From assembly GCA_040119125.1 (NCBI GenBank), contig JBEDTR010000005.1, positions 124,001 through 188,000 of the forward strand: a stretch of 64,000 nt of DNA, read 5' to 3'. The notes beneath the pieces are model-generated. The model ran no database searches, was not told the origin of the DNA, and saw only the letters and a list, made by a program, of their open reading frames with translations. This document shows, one piece after another, positions 26,101 to 34,041 of this stretch. A program made the position numbers and the translations under genes. The stretch comes from Pacificitalea sp040119125 (lineage in GTDB: Bacteria; Pseudomonadota; Alphaproteobacteria; Rhodobacterales; Rhodobacteraceae). Within the stretch, counting starts at the first letter, position 1; every line of letters starts with the position of its first letter.

Positions 26101-27133
26101 CGGTCGCAGCAGTGGGCGTGGCGCTGATGGTCAGATCGTCCTCTATCATGCCGCCAGTGCCGACTGACAGCCGGACGCCGTCTTCGGCGATGTCGGTAAC
26201 CGTCAGATCACCGGTGATCTTGCCCCCCAACATACCGTTGCCCGTCAGCGTCACCGTCGCACCGGAAACAGCGGTATCGGTGCCGGCATAGAGCGCGCCC
26301 AAGGTGACATTCGCATCGCTTGTCAGGCTGGACGTGCCCGATATGTTCAGCACACCGATATCGGCCCCACCCGTCACGTCGAGCGTGCCAGCGCCGGTCT
26401 GTTGCACGGTGCCCGTGACCGTCACATCCCCGCCCACGGTAAGTGTGCCGGAATTGGTCAGGGTGTTGCCGTCCGTCTCATCGGTGAGATCTTCGGTCAC
26501 GGTGGTTGTGCCGGTATTGCCGAACGACCCCGAGGCATCGTCGATCAGAAGCGATCCGGTTTCCAGCGTGCCTGCATTGTTGACAGCCGCAGCACCAATC
26601 GTTGTCGCGCCCGCAACGGTGACATCCCCCGCACCGGTCACGTCAAACGTGCCGTCGGCGACCGAGAGCGAACCGGCGGTAACGGTGCCGCCGGTGTCAA
26701 AATCGCCCTGCGTCTCAAGGTTATTCGTAACCGCAAAAACACCATTGCTGCCAATGGCGAGATCCGTCTTGATGACCGCACTGCCAGCGTTCAGCGTTTC
26801 ACTATCCTCGACCGAATGCGTGGCGCTGGAATTCAGCACAAGCGCGCCGGTCGAAGTGAGGGTGACATTCGGGTCGAGCACGAATGCGCCGCTCGTCGTC
26901 GCGGAGCCGGCATTCTCCACGGTGATCGTGTCAAAGGTGCCGTCGGAGGAAAATACGGTCGGGTTCGGGGTCGTGGTGTCGTCGATGACCAGATCCTGTG
27001 ACCAGCCGCCATGTCCGCTCATCCCGTAGACCAGCGCGGTGACTGCCGTGGTGGACAAAATGACGCGCCGCAGGCGTGTCCGCCCGGCGCGCTGTGACAT
27101 GGACGCACCGGTGCCATCGTGAACTGCTGTCAT
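23177..27133 (-). CDS. Autotransporter with beta-helix passenger and C-terminal outer membrane barrel
   Basis: This 1318-residue type Va secretion protein has an extended signal region (basic RAGRTRLRR, hydrophobic VILSTTAVTALVYGMSG, cut near WSQ). Its passenger of roughly 1000 residues is very rich in Thr, Ser, Gly, Asp, Asn and Val, with repeated turns such as NTGTL, NNGTL and NSGTLTVGGDV, as in pectate-lyase-like beta-helices. The last roughly 270 residues form an autotransporter barrel ending ARLQF with the terminal Phe used for barrel assembly. The passenger has a single C-terminal Cys region (SEDTCGSGAW). No enzymatic motif is visible, so an adhesin or surface role is likely. The ATG at 27133 is preferred over the frame start at 27151. 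Confidence 0.9.
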   Translation of the reverse strand: MTAVHDGTGASMSQRAGRTRLRRVILSTTAVTALVYGMSGHGGWSQDLVIDDTTTPNPTVFSSDGTFDTITVENAGSATTSGAFVLDPNVTLTSTGALVLNSSATHSVEDSETLNAGSAVIKTDLAIGSNGVFAVTNNLETQGDFDTGGTVTAGSLSVADGTFDVTGAGDVTVAGATTIGAAAVNNAGTLETGSLLIDDASGSFGNTGTTTVTEDLTDETDGNTLTNSGTLTVGGDVTVTGTVQQTGAGTLDVTGGADIGVLNISGTSSLTSDANVTLGALYAGTDTAVSGATVTLTGNGMLGGKITGDLTVTDIAEDGVRLSVGTGGMIEDDLTISATPTAATDGVVFTNTSIVGGNVTVGSDSADSSNLSFVNSGTVSGDIISYGTVRTEGGVSGDITANDGRLEFAPGATVGGAVTVSEPAVLYLGTYGNVGGGAVQITGDLLANGAISSTGDNSMSVGGTFTSFDTIEADGGVTTISATTINLRDGTIRSEVNGGTLSFAADTINYGIDTTIPDAELAYDLGVIDGATVTIDSAIDGAGYDLAVSDGTLDVNADFTGLAVTTVSSDGVINLAAETELEYTTLTNDGTIRMGAGSTLTGTGNTYTNNSVTLVGDGGTIQDAGAIINNGTLTFLGNATLDSDTDTSGGEIITNTGTLALTTTANAAPVVSALDDVLSTGSSAEITLAQDTTFNVSGMLTNTSGATVAIGTDATMSATDTVVNTDGASITVASGGSLSATNGITNEDTATLDVNGGTVSGTLDNSSTVTFAGTMTGDVNNTGSFTFDGDSMMSGDFDNFAAGTFTIDGDSTVDGALNNEGLLRNGGSGMTLTVTDGVTNTGTIRVLDMFTIDTASVANAGGRIDLGTDDAADDVLMLTGTVAGGTLAFDIDLGDSTGATDQIILSSLTGNVQLEFDTLASGAILDDPLQVVAGNAVSATLTSSGLPARSGPLSYQVTQSSDGVFVDSVIDPGAAAVSGNLALVQSLIGTIVNRPSSPFVSGLAYESEDTCGSGAWVRGTGGRAEATSHTDNGQARLPATVDADFYGFVTGYDFGCFNSAAGEWDVAAGGLLGINSGSTEQKVFELGVSGSDIVLTNTQVSTTRSDFDQRYVGGYIAAARGAFTGDVQLRFENTDYVFDNESLGLYDEETSSNGTTLSASLSYSHALSDTLTLVPTAGFGITRTSTDDLVFRDNSGSEIGRIDFDDHTTKIGFVGSTLAHTTIAPSGTEAYNSFVTATYYEDFSDDMTSKYRIGNDSQDLTTDPLGGFGELSVGLSYIKILDGEVGAAKQFNASVRADARFSDDVEAFSITAQARLQF

Positions 27134-27560
27134 CGTAAATTCCCGTCCCAATTCGTCGCCGTTTCACACGGCACTTTCACGCAACCCAGCGCTGAACCAC
27201 GGCGCTCGGGAAGAGCCTACTTACCCGGCGGGAACCACTCAACGAAATTCTGCCCTAATACGCACTTACGGTGCACTCGCCGCCTGCCGGCCCCCTCGCT
27301 AAACCCACGCGCCACGCTGGGCGGGTTCAAGCTGACCGGGCTCGATTGCACTTGGAACAGTTAGGACAAATCTTGCTGTCGCTTGAGGGACCCGCTTGCG
27401 CAGATCGCCGGTAAAAATGGCGTGCTGCCTCGGTGTTGAAACCCGCCCCAAAGGGGGGCTGCAAATTTACCAGACGCGCCGCAAAAGACTGCCGCAAACT
27501 TGACTCACTGAGACCCGCTTCCTACCTTCCAGCAAGGTTAATATTGGCTCGGTGATCTGT
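27134..27560. other. Divergent intergenic region, autotransporter / OmpA-like gene
   Basis: These 427 bases separate two divergent surface-protein genes and must hold both promoters. I find no gene, no clear operator palindrome and no sequence that reads as an EcfG promoter. A GGAAC at 27353-27357 lacks a matching GTT at the right distance. Confidence 0.4.
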
Positions 27561-28070
27561 ATGCATGCAATTGTTCTATCTGTCGCCATCCTTGCGTCCA
27601 GCCTCGTCACCGCGCAGGCGGAAACCCCCTACACCGCTGATGAAGTCGTTGAATTTCTGGCAGATTCAGCGGATCTTGGATTGCAGCGCGGGATTTGCAT
27701 CGGCACCTCCAAGGATTGCACACCGGCGAAGCCCGAGGGCCTCGACATGCTGATCAACTTCGATCTCGACAGCGCTGAATTGACCGATGAAGCCCGCCAG
27801 AACCTTGTCGTCTTTGCCGAGGCACTGACCGATGACCGGCTCGACCGAGCACGGTTCGTCGTTGAAGGCCATACAGATGCGCGCGGCGGGCGCGGCCATA
27901 ATGATGGGCTGTCGGATGAACGCGCCGCCGCCGTGAAAAGATACCTGTCAGAGCTTGGCGTGACGGAGGATCGGCTGAGAGCACAGGGACTGGGCGAAAC
28001 CCAGCCTCGTGTCGAAGATCCTCTAGACCCCGAAAACCGCCGCGTCGAATTGCGGATCGATCTGCAATAG
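27561..28070 (+). CDS. OmpA-family peptidoglycan-binding envelope protein
   Basis: This protein of about 169 residues has a signal peptide (MHAIVLSVAILASSLVTAQA) and a C-terminal OmpA domain. The domain shows INFDLDSAELTDEARQNL, the peptidoglycan-contact segment VEGHTDARGGRGHNDGLSDERA, and GLGETQPRVEDPLDPENRRVEL. It should sit in the periplasm and hold the outer membrane to peptidoglycan. It is shorter than OmpA and lacks a membrane barrel, similar to lone OmpA_C-like proteins. A GTG at 27552 would add three residues, but the ATG at 27561 opens the signal peptide better. Confidence 0.88.
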   Translation: MHAIVLSVAILASSLVTAQAETPYTADEVVEFLADSADLGLQRGICIGTSKDCTPAKPEGLDMLINFDLDSAELTDEARQNLVVFAEALTDDRLDRARFVVEGHTDARGGRGHNDGLSDERAAAVKRYLSELGVTEDRLRAQGLGETQPRVEDPLDPENRRVELRIDLQ

Positions 28071-28507
28071 CCCGGCGCGAGCAGCGTATTTCGGCTCCAG
28101 CTAGTCCCCCACCCAGTCCTTTTCGAACTCACCTCCGGCTCCCGAGCGGCGCGGTCGCATGGTGATGGTGATTGAGGCCGGATCAGCTGAAACGCTTAAA
28201 GAACCTAGTTTGCCTTTAAGCTGAGTTGACCAGATCGAACAGGCGCAGGTATCACACGGACGACCCTGCCCATGGGCTGCGACTCGCCCGATAAAGCTGA
28301 GCAAATGCTCGCTAAGACGACGTTTGTAACGACAATTTTGCAAAACCCCTACTATCGTGTGGGTTGCGCGGCCTTCATCCCATATTTCTGCAAAAGAAGG
28401 GTTGCGCCGATGTCAGCGGAGGCCGCGCTGACGACCCGAGCCTTCCACGGTTCTGCCTTAATTGCTGACCATCAAGAAATGACTAACAAGAACCAAAAAG
28501 GTTTAGC
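28071..28507. other. Intergenic region with GCTTAAAG inverted repeat
   Basis: These 437 bases contain no supported gene. GCTTAAAG (28194-28201) and CTTTAAGC (28214-28221) form a perfect 8-bp inverted repeat with a 12-base loop, flanked by weaker pairing (TCAGC with GCTGA). Base composition is more AT-rich than in neighbouring genes, which may mean acquired or decayed DNA. A minus-strand 80-codon frame at 28101-28343 has no recognisable family. Confidence 0.4.
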
Positions 28508-28663
28508 ATGTGGTGGATCTCCGAAATCTCGCTGGGCGACGTCATCGTCACCTTCCTGGCGTGTTGCCTTCTGCACGAACTGATGGTGCTGTGCCTTCCT
28601 GACCGCATTGCGGGTCCGGGCGGGTGGCTCATCAATACAAATGATCGGTCCCGCCGGGGCTAG
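28508..28663 (+). CDS. Hypothetical 51-residue membrane protein
   Basis: The small frame starts MWWISEISLGDVIVTF and contains one hydrophobic stretch of about 20 residues (VIVTFLACCLLHELMVLCL) with a pair of Cys. A Pro-Gly-rich and basic tail follows (PDRIAGPGGW, NDRSRRG). An AAAAAGG sequence stands 5 to 11 bases before the ATG, a good ribosome site. A strong hairpin follows nine bases after the stop, as for a complete monocistronic gene. No family is recognised. The alternative is chance coding in an intergenic region. Confidence 0.5.
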   Translation: MWWISEISLGDVIVTFLACCLLHELMVLCLPDRIAGPGGWLINTNDRSRRG

Positions 28664-28671
28664 CGACATCA

Positions 28672-28708
28672 CCGAAGGGCGGGGCGCAGGCAGGCCCCCG
28701 CCCTTCGG
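28672..28708 (+). terminator. Strong 13-bp hairpin after the small membrane-protein gene
   Basis: CCGAAGGGCGGGG (28672-28684) and CCCCGCCCTTCGG (28696-28708) form a perfect 13-bp stem with an 11-base loop. The following bases are CAACTCG, so there is no T-tract. It may act with Rho or as an mRNA 3' end stabiliser. Confidence 0.6.
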
Positions 28709-28802
28709 CAACTCGTAGCGCAGGCGTAGCATAGGGCACCGATAGGGACGCAGGGGTCAGGCAGACCCTACCCTCCCCAAAGGCGACCTTCGTGCTAAAG
28801 GC

Positions 28803-30446
28803 TCAGACCATTTCCTCGGGAACACCGGGATACATTCGGCCAAATTTCTCGGCCGGCTGGATCGGATAGGGCAGGATGAACCCACGCCGGTCCTGCGGAT
28901 CGCGCGTGGAGTTGCCCACTGCAAGCCGCCGCCACGCGGCGGGCGCGCGATCGAGGTCAAAGAATTCCTCGCCCGCATCGGCGGGGAGCCAATGGGCCGG
29001 ACAGGTTTTCCTGAGCCGCGCGACATCTTCGCGCTGGTCCAGAAACGCGCCTGCTTCAGTATCCCAATGCAGGCTGCGCCCATTGAGGTTCGCGGAGGAC
29101 ACAATCGCCCGCTGGTCGTCAAAGATCGACACTTTCGCGTGCAGATAGATCAGCGGTGCGCCGTAAAGCTTCGCCCGAGGATGCAGACCCTCCGGGGCGG
29201 GACGTGGCTGTGCGGGCGACCCGATAAAGCAGCGTTTGCCAAACGCCTTTCGCACCCGGCGCACACACCATGCCTGCAGATATTCCCCGAACCGCGCATC
29301 GGCCATCTTGTTGCCTTCAAACGCCACATCTTCGGGGGCGGCGGGCAGGATCAGGATCAGACCCAGATGCGGGTGGCGCTGCGCGGCGCGCGCCAAGGCC
29401 CGTGCCAATCGACGGTCGCGGAAATACTGGCTTTCAAGGTAGATCAAGCGCCGGGCACGCTGCACTTCGTTGTAATGCGCGTCGGCCAGTTCCGACAGAA
29501 CCGGCTTTGGCGACATCGCACCGAGCGCACATTTGCGACGCGAAGAAACGCTTCGCAGCAGGCCCGGAAACTTGCGTGTCGGTCGCTGTCCGTATGTGGT
29601 CGCTCGGAATTCTTGCAAGTAATCGTCGGCATGGCCGGCGATCTCCCCGGTCAGCAGCAATTGCACATCATGCCATGTTTCTTCGGCCGGGCGATCATGG
29701 CGCTTGGTGTCGAACCGGCGCTCATCCAGATCAAGGCCGCCGATATACAGATACGTGCGGTCGAACACTGCCAGTTTCTGATGGTGGGTCGTGGGCACAA
29801 GCGGCGGGAACGGCCAGCGGCGCGGACGCATGTGGTCGCGGATACGATCACGCAGATGCAGGTGGCCATCATCCTCGCGCGCGCGTCGACGGGCCTTCTC
29901 TGCCTTGCGGGCAGCCTTACGCTCCGCACGTTGTTCGGCAGTTTCTTCGGACATGGCCACCATCCACGGCACCATGCGCGGCATTTCGGCCATCGCCTTA
30001 CGGCGGGGATGAGGCTCCATGTCGTTCAGCTTCTCGGCCAGCTTACCCAACTGACCCTGCACTTTGGGCCACAGGATGGTGCGGGGCAGAAAACCCACCC
30101 GGGCCGGATGTAGAGAGACGCGCGCGCGCAGCAGCGGTCCGTTGCCGGACGCCTCGCCCGCCGCGATGATGCGGCGCAGCGCCTCATGGGAGGAGCGGTG
30201 CAAATCACCACGAGCGATGGGGTCGAAATCACTGATTGTCAGATCGATCCGCACGCCGCGCTCCAGCGTGTGCTGGATCAGGTCATACCAAGTCGACCCG
30301 ATGTCCCGCGCAGCGTCGGACAAAAGCGGGGTCGCGGGATCAAACACGCGGAAACTGGCGCGAATTTCGCGCTCCGCTTCCAGAAATCGTTGCTCCAATA
30401 CCGGATAGGCTTCTTCGGCGGTCAGCAGCACGCGCAGAAGGGACAT
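28803..30446 (-). CDS. Phospholipase D-like protein (two HKD motifs)
   Basis: This 547-residue protein has two complete HKD motifs: THHQKLAVFDRTYLYIGG in the first half and YLHAKVSIFDDQRAIVSS in the second. They form one active site of the phospholipase D/cardiolipin synthase superfamily. Phosphodiester cleavage or transfer on membrane phospholipids is the likely role. The N-terminus MSLLRVLLTAEEAYPVLE matches the family start. An ATG at 30521 with a good AGGA site would add 25 residues and nearly touch the kinase stop, so the true start is uncertain. Its place directly after the stress kinase suggests co-transcription with the general stress response genes. Confidence 0.85.
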   Translation of the reverse strand: MSLLRVLLTAEEAYPVLEQRFLEAEREIRASFRVFDPATPLLSDAARDIGSTWYDLIQHTLERGVRIDLTISDFDPIARGDLHRSSHEALRRIIAAGEASGNGPLLRARVSLHPARVGFLPRTILWPKVQGQLGKLAEKLNDMEPHPRRKAMAEMPRMVPWMVAMSEETAEQRAERKAARKAEKARRRAREDDGHLHLRDRIRDHMRPRRWPFPPLVPTTHHQKLAVFDRTYLYIGGLDLDERRFDTKRHDRPAEETWHDVQLLLTGEIAGHADDYLQEFRATTYGQRPTRKFPGLLRSVSSRRKCALGAMSPKPVLSELADAHYNEVQRARRLIYLESQYFRDRRLARALARAAQRHPHLGLILILPAAPEDVAFEGNKMADARFGEYLQAWCVRRVRKAFGKRCFIGSPAQPRPAPEGLHPRAKLYGAPLIYLHAKVSIFDDQRAIVSSANLNGRSLHWDTEAGAFLDQREDVARLRKTCPAHWLPADAGEEFFDLDRAPAAWRRLAVGNSTRDPQDRRGFILPYPIQPAEKFGRMYPGVPEEMV

Positions 30447-30530
30447 TAGTGGGGCTTTCCTCTCTCGTTCCGCGTTGCCCGCGTCAAGGATTGGTCCTGT
30501 CTGGGGCTCTTCACGGAACATTTGGCGGTC

Positions 30531-32264
30531 CTAATAATCCTTGGCGTCCTGTAAGAACTCCTCAACTGCGAATTCGGCCTCAAGCTTATGCTCGTTTTCT
30601 TCGTCAGTGACGTCGAGTGATGCGCCGAGCTGCGTCGCGAAGGCGCGAATAAGCTGCGAACCGAGTCCCGAAGGTTCGTCTCCCGCCCCCGTATGCATGC
30701 GCTCGCCCTTGGAATTGGCGACGGTCAGGCAGGCCCGCTTATCGGGCAGTTTGTGAATGGTGATACGAATCCAGCCACCGGATTCATCCGTGCTGCCGAC
30801 ATTTTTGAGCGCGTTGGTGATCGCCTCGGCGGTCATCAGCGACAAAGGCACGGCTTGATCGGGATAGAGGATGACATCCTCCACATCGACTTCCACCTCC
30901 GGATGCGCAAAGGTTCGTGTCGTTCCGACAACCATCATCTGGCCGACCAGCTCCTTGATGAGCCTGCCGGCGTTGACCTTACCCAGATCCTCGGTCTGAT
31001 AGAGGTTCCGGTGGATCGTGGCGAGGCTCAGAACCCGCTCCTGAAGACGCTTGAGCACGACACGTGTTTCGCTCGACTGCGCTTTGCGGACCTGCATGTT
31101 CATGATCGAGGAGATCAGCTGCAAGTTATTCTTGACCCGGTGATGGACTTCCTTGAGCAGGATGTTGCGCTCACGCAAAGCGTTCTCAAGCGTCGCCTCA
31201 TCCTGCATCAGAGCGCTGGCCATGTGGAGGAAATCGGTTTCCATCTCCAGCAGCTCTTGGCTCATCTCAGAGCTTTTCGATGGCGGCTCAATATGGCGAT
31301 CCCGCGCGAAACGGCGCATCTGGCCCCCGATGCGATGCACATGACGAATGACCAGCCGATGCACGGCGAAATAAGCCACGACGAGGCTCGCCATCCACAT
31401 CAATAGCGGAAACAGCCAGCCCGGAAGATACCCTTGCGGCGTCAATGCGTTGTTAGGGGAAGACCAGCTTCCCAGCGCATATAGCTGCCCCGGCAACAGC
31501 TGCACGGCTGCATAGACCCGAGGCTCCCCGGCTGCATTGCGGCCTTCAAACACGGTCGGCGCCTTCCCGACCAATTCCGACAAGCGCTGCGATGATGGCA
31601 GGCGATCCCCCACACCAGCGACGCCATTTTCGGCGGTAATGATGTCGCCCTTGTAGTTGAAGGTCACCAACCCCGCAGGCTTAGCGATTTGCACCATGTC
31701 AGGCTCGGTCTCGACCAGCGCATGAGGCACCCACAAGATGACATAGCCGACCAGACCGTTCTCGCGGTAAAGCGGATGCGCGACAACGACCACGGATTCT
31801 TCGGTCATCGGAGCGCGCAACGTGGCGCCAATCATCGGGCGGGGATCGGATAGAATTTCCTGAAAGACCGGATAGGACGAAAAATCGAGCGCCTCATCTA
31901 CCGAGGAGCAGCGCACCATACCGTCAAGTTCGAGGAAGCCTACGAAACTGTAACGCCCGGCTTCTTCGATATATTCGCCAAGGGTGGTGGAGCAGTCGGC
32001 GGAATCCCCGCGCAGGCGCGCAATGATCGCACCCAATGCCTCGGCTGCGCCGAAGCTACGTTGCAGCAATTGTCTTTCGCCCGAGGCCGCCTGGTCCGTC
32101 AACGCAAGGAGGCTCAGCACCGAACGTTGCCGAACCTCCTTGGAGACTTGGGCCGTCTGCATGACCGCGATCAACCCGATGGGCAGAAGCGCGATCGACA
32201 GAAAGGCGACGAGACGGACGACCAGACCCCTGCGCCACGATAGGTGCGAGGCAGATCGAAACAT
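30531..32264 (-). CDS. Membrane sensor histidine kinase, HisKA_2/HWE type (general stress response)
   Basis: This 577-residue protein has one helix at 14-35, a periplasmic sensor region to about 280, a second helix at 283-301, then a HAMP-like linker and coiled region. The HisKA_2 dimerisation motif KEVHHRVKNNLQLIS has its His pair at 374-375. The ATP-binding domain carries the N-box EAITNALKN. Kinases of this class phosphorylate PhyR in alphaproteobacteria. The gene overlaps the sigma factor gene by one base (TGATG), so the kinase is made together with EcfG. The sensed signal is unknown. Confidence 0.92.
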   Translation of the reverse strand: MFRSASHLSWRRGLVVRLVAFLSIALLPIGLIAVMQTAQVSKEVRQRSVLSLLALTDQAASGERQLLQRSFGAAEALGAIIARLRGDSADCSTTLGEYIEEAGRYSFVGFLELDGMVRCSSVDEALDFSSYPVFQEILSDPRPMIGATLRAPMTEESVVVVAHPLYRENGLVGYVILWVPHALVETEPDMVQIAKPAGLVTFNYKGDIITAENGVAGVGDRLPSSQRLSELVGKAPTVFEGRNAAGEPRVYAAVQLLPGQLYALGSWSSPNNALTPQGYLPGWLFPLLMWMASLVVAYFAVHRLVIRHVHRIGGQMRRFARDRHIEPPSKSSEMSQELLEMETDFLHMASALMQDEATLENALRERNILLKEVHHRVKNNLQLISSIMNMQVRKAQSSETRVVLKRLQERVLSLATIHRNLYQTEDLGKVNAGRLIKELVGQMMVVGTTRTFAHPEVEVDVEDVILYPDQAVPLSLMTAEAITNALKNVGSTDESGGWIRITIHKLPDKRACLTVANSKGERMHTGAGDEPSGLGSQLIRAFATQLGASLDVTDEENEHKLEAEFAVEEFLQDAKDY

Positions 32265-32827
32265 CAGATGGGTGTGGATCCGTTTGCTGCGACAATTGCC
32301 ATGGTTGCTCCGTCCGTCATTTCCAGCCTGTCGCCCTTTTCAAGGTGCATGAGTTCCCCGAGCCGTGCGCGTCCGCGGTTGGCGCGACTTTTGATCGTGC
32401 CTACGGCGACGCCGCACATGCCGGCTGCTTCTTCGTAAGAGAAACCAGAAGCCCCGACAAGGATCAACGCTTCGCGTTGCTCGTCAGGCAGTTGCGCGAA
32501 TGCGACACGGAAATCGGCCATCTGGAGCCGTCCATCATGCGCAGGCTTCTCCGCAAGGCCCGCGGTGAACACGCCGTCCACATCCGCAACCTCGCGCTTC
32601 ATCTTGCGCCGGTTGGAATAGAAGGTGTTCCGCAGGATCGTGAAGAGCCACGCCCTCAGATTCGTGCCGACCTTGAATTTTTCGATATTGGTCCACGCCT
32701 TGACCACGGTGTCCTGCACCAGATCGTCAGCGGCTGCGCCATTACGGGTCAGAGAGATCGCGAACGCGCGAAGGGCCGGCAGATGCTCTACCAGCTCGTC
32801 CCGCGGATCGACCGCGGCATCACTCAT
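32264..32827 (-). CDS. ecfG: EcfG-type ECF sigma factor of the general stress response
   Basis: This 187-residue sigma factor has region 2 (LVQDTVVKAWTNIEKF and LRAWLFTILRNTFYS) and region 4 (LPDEQREALILVGASGFS, YEEAAGMCGVAVGTIKSR). The DD residues, spacing and neighbourhood fit the ECF15/EcfG group. Its start overlaps the nepR stop by four bases (ATGA), and its stop overlaps the kinase start. It should recognise GGAAC-N16/17-GTT promoters, and such a site lies before its own operon. Confidence 0.94.
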   Translation of the reverse strand: MSDAAVDPRDELVEHLPALRAFAISLTRNGAAADDLVQDTVVKAWTNIEKFKVGTNLRAWLFTILRNTFYSNRRKMKREVADVDGVFTAGLAEKPAHDGRLQMADFRVAFAQLPDEQREALILVGASGFSYEEAAGMCGVAVGTIKSRANRGRARLGELMHLEKGDRLEMTDGATMAIVAANGSTPI

Positions 32828-32988
32828 TTAATTTCCTCCGCCCGCTTGGTTCCGGTCTGAGCCTTCAGCTTGGACAGCAGGTCGGCGAACCGATCCGGGA
32901 TGTCCTCTTCCAGCTTTTCTTGGAACACACGCTTGAGGTTTTCATCGATCTCACGCGCGTATGCAGGCTTACTGCTGTCTTCCGCCAT
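32824..32988 (-). CDS. nepR: Anti-sigma factor NepR (54 residues)
   Basis: This frame is short (54 residues) and easily missed. It reads MAEDSSKPAYAREIDENLK, then RVFQEKLEEDIPDRFADLLSK. The second segment is the conserved NepR core, and EDIPDRFADLL is close to the invariant IPDRFxxLL. NepR binds EcfG and holds it inactive until phosphorylated PhyR takes it away. It is the first gene after the divergent EcfG promoter. Its stop overlaps the ecfG start (ATGA), which couples anti-sigma and sigma synthesis. Confidence 0.93.
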   Translation of the reverse strand: MAEDSSKPAYAREIDENLKRVFQEKLEEDIPDRFADLLSKLKAQTGTKRAEEIK

Positions 32989-33020
32989 TCACCCTTGCCT
33001 TTAGTGTATATTTTCACTTT

Positions 33021-33060
33021 TTCTGGAACCAAACACATCCCGGCACGTTCGGTTCCAGAA
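33021..33060. promoter_or_regulatory. Palindromic divergent EcfG promoter between nepR and phyR
   Basis: TTCTGGAACC (33021-33030) and GGTTCCAGAA (33051-33060) are perfect inverted repeats. On the plus strand GGAAC (33025-33029), 17 bases and GTT (33047-33049) form an EcfG promoter for phyR. On the minus strand the mirrored GGAAC, 17 bases and GTT form one for nepR-ecfG-kinase. The two promoters occupy the same roughly 30 bases, so sigma binding in one direction should exclude the other. Confidence 0.85.
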
Positions 33061-33084
33061 AAAATGCAAAAAGGCAGATTTGCG

Positions 33085-33897
33085 ATGACAGACCAAGCGA
33101 CCGAGACCGACCTGACTTCTATGATCGGTGCGGAGCTTCCTTTTCTTAGACGGTATGCGCGCGCGCTCACAGGTAGCCAAGGCACGGGCGACAATTACGC
33201 GATCGCGACGCTCGAGGCGATCCTTGAGGACAGTTCGGTGTTTGAAGAGGGCCTTGCCCCGAAAGCCGCGCTGTTCCGGACATTCCACAAGATCTGGTCG
33301 AGTTCCGGTGCCCCCGTTGCCGAAGAGGAAAGCGGCCTGCGGGCACGCGCCCAGAACCACATGAGCAAATTGACCGCCAACAGCCGCGAGGCGTTGCTGC
33401 TGCACACGGTCGAGGATTTTTCCTACTCCGATCTGGCCGCCATCATGGAGGTTGAAACCTCCGAGGCAGAGGGCCTTGTGTCTATCGCGCGTCACGAAAT
33501 GCAGGAAAGCGTGGCGGGCCGTATCCTTATTATCGAGGATGAGGCGATCATCGCGATGGATCTGGAATCCATCGTGTCCGAGATGGGCCACACCGTCACC
33601 GGCATCGCGCGCACCCATTCTGGTGCCGTGCAATTGGGTAAGGCCGAAGTGCCCGATCTGATCCTTGCGGACATCCAGCTGGCTGACAATTCGTCGGGCA
33701 TCGACGCGGTGAACGACCTGCTGAAGATGCTGGGTGACACGCCGGTGATCTTCATCACCGCATTCCCCGAGCGTCTGCTGACGGGCGACAAGCCTGAACC
33801 GGCGTTCCTGATCTCGAAGCCCTACTCGGAGGAGCAGGTGCGGTCGGCAGTGAGCCAGGCGATGTTCTTCTCGTCCACGGAAACGCTGCGCGCTTGA
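33085..33897 (+). CDS. phyR: Anti-anti-sigma response regulator PhyR
   Basis: This 270-residue protein has an N-terminal sigma-like domain (residues about 8-130; IGAELPFLRRYARALTG, then LTANSREALLLHTVEDFS) and a C-terminal receiver (about 138-260). The receiver has acidic residues EDEA, the phospho-Asp in ILADIQLADNSSG, Thr in FITAFPE and Lys in FLISKPY. On phosphorylation the sigma-like domain is released and binds NepR, freeing EcfG. The start at 33085 matches family length. The open frame begins earlier, but that part runs through the promoter. Confidence 0.95.
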   Translation: MTDQATETDLTSMIGAELPFLRRYARALTGSQGTGDNYAIATLEAILEDSSVFEEGLAPKAALFRTFHKIWSSSGAPVAEEESGLRARAQNHMSKLTANSREALLLHTVEDFSYSDLAAIMEVETSEAEGLVSIARHEMQESVAGRILIIEDEAIIAMDLESIVSEMGHTVTGIARTHSGAVQLGKAEVPDLILADIQLADNSSGIDAVNDLLKMLGDTPVIFITAFPERLLTGDKPEPAFLISKPYSEEQVRSAVSQAMFFSSTETLRA

Positions 33898-33916
33898 TCC
33901 ACGCGCGTTACACATG

Positions 33917-33951
33917 AAAAGGCTGGCCCGAGCGATCGGGCCAGCCTTTTT
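33917..33951 (+). terminator. Rho-independent terminator of phyR
   Basis: GGCTGGCCCGA (33921-33931) pairs perfectly with TCGGGCCAGCC (33936-33946) around GCGA. It is preceded by AAAA and followed by TTTTT. This is the best intrinsic terminator in the window, and the A/T flanks could serve both directions. Confidence 0.92.
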
Positions 33952-34041
33952 CATATCAGCATCCGGGTCATGTCAGGAACCGGACCGGGGCGTGACACGC
34001 CTTAGGGGGGAGGGCGGCACCCCGCCTCCCCTGCCATAGGC

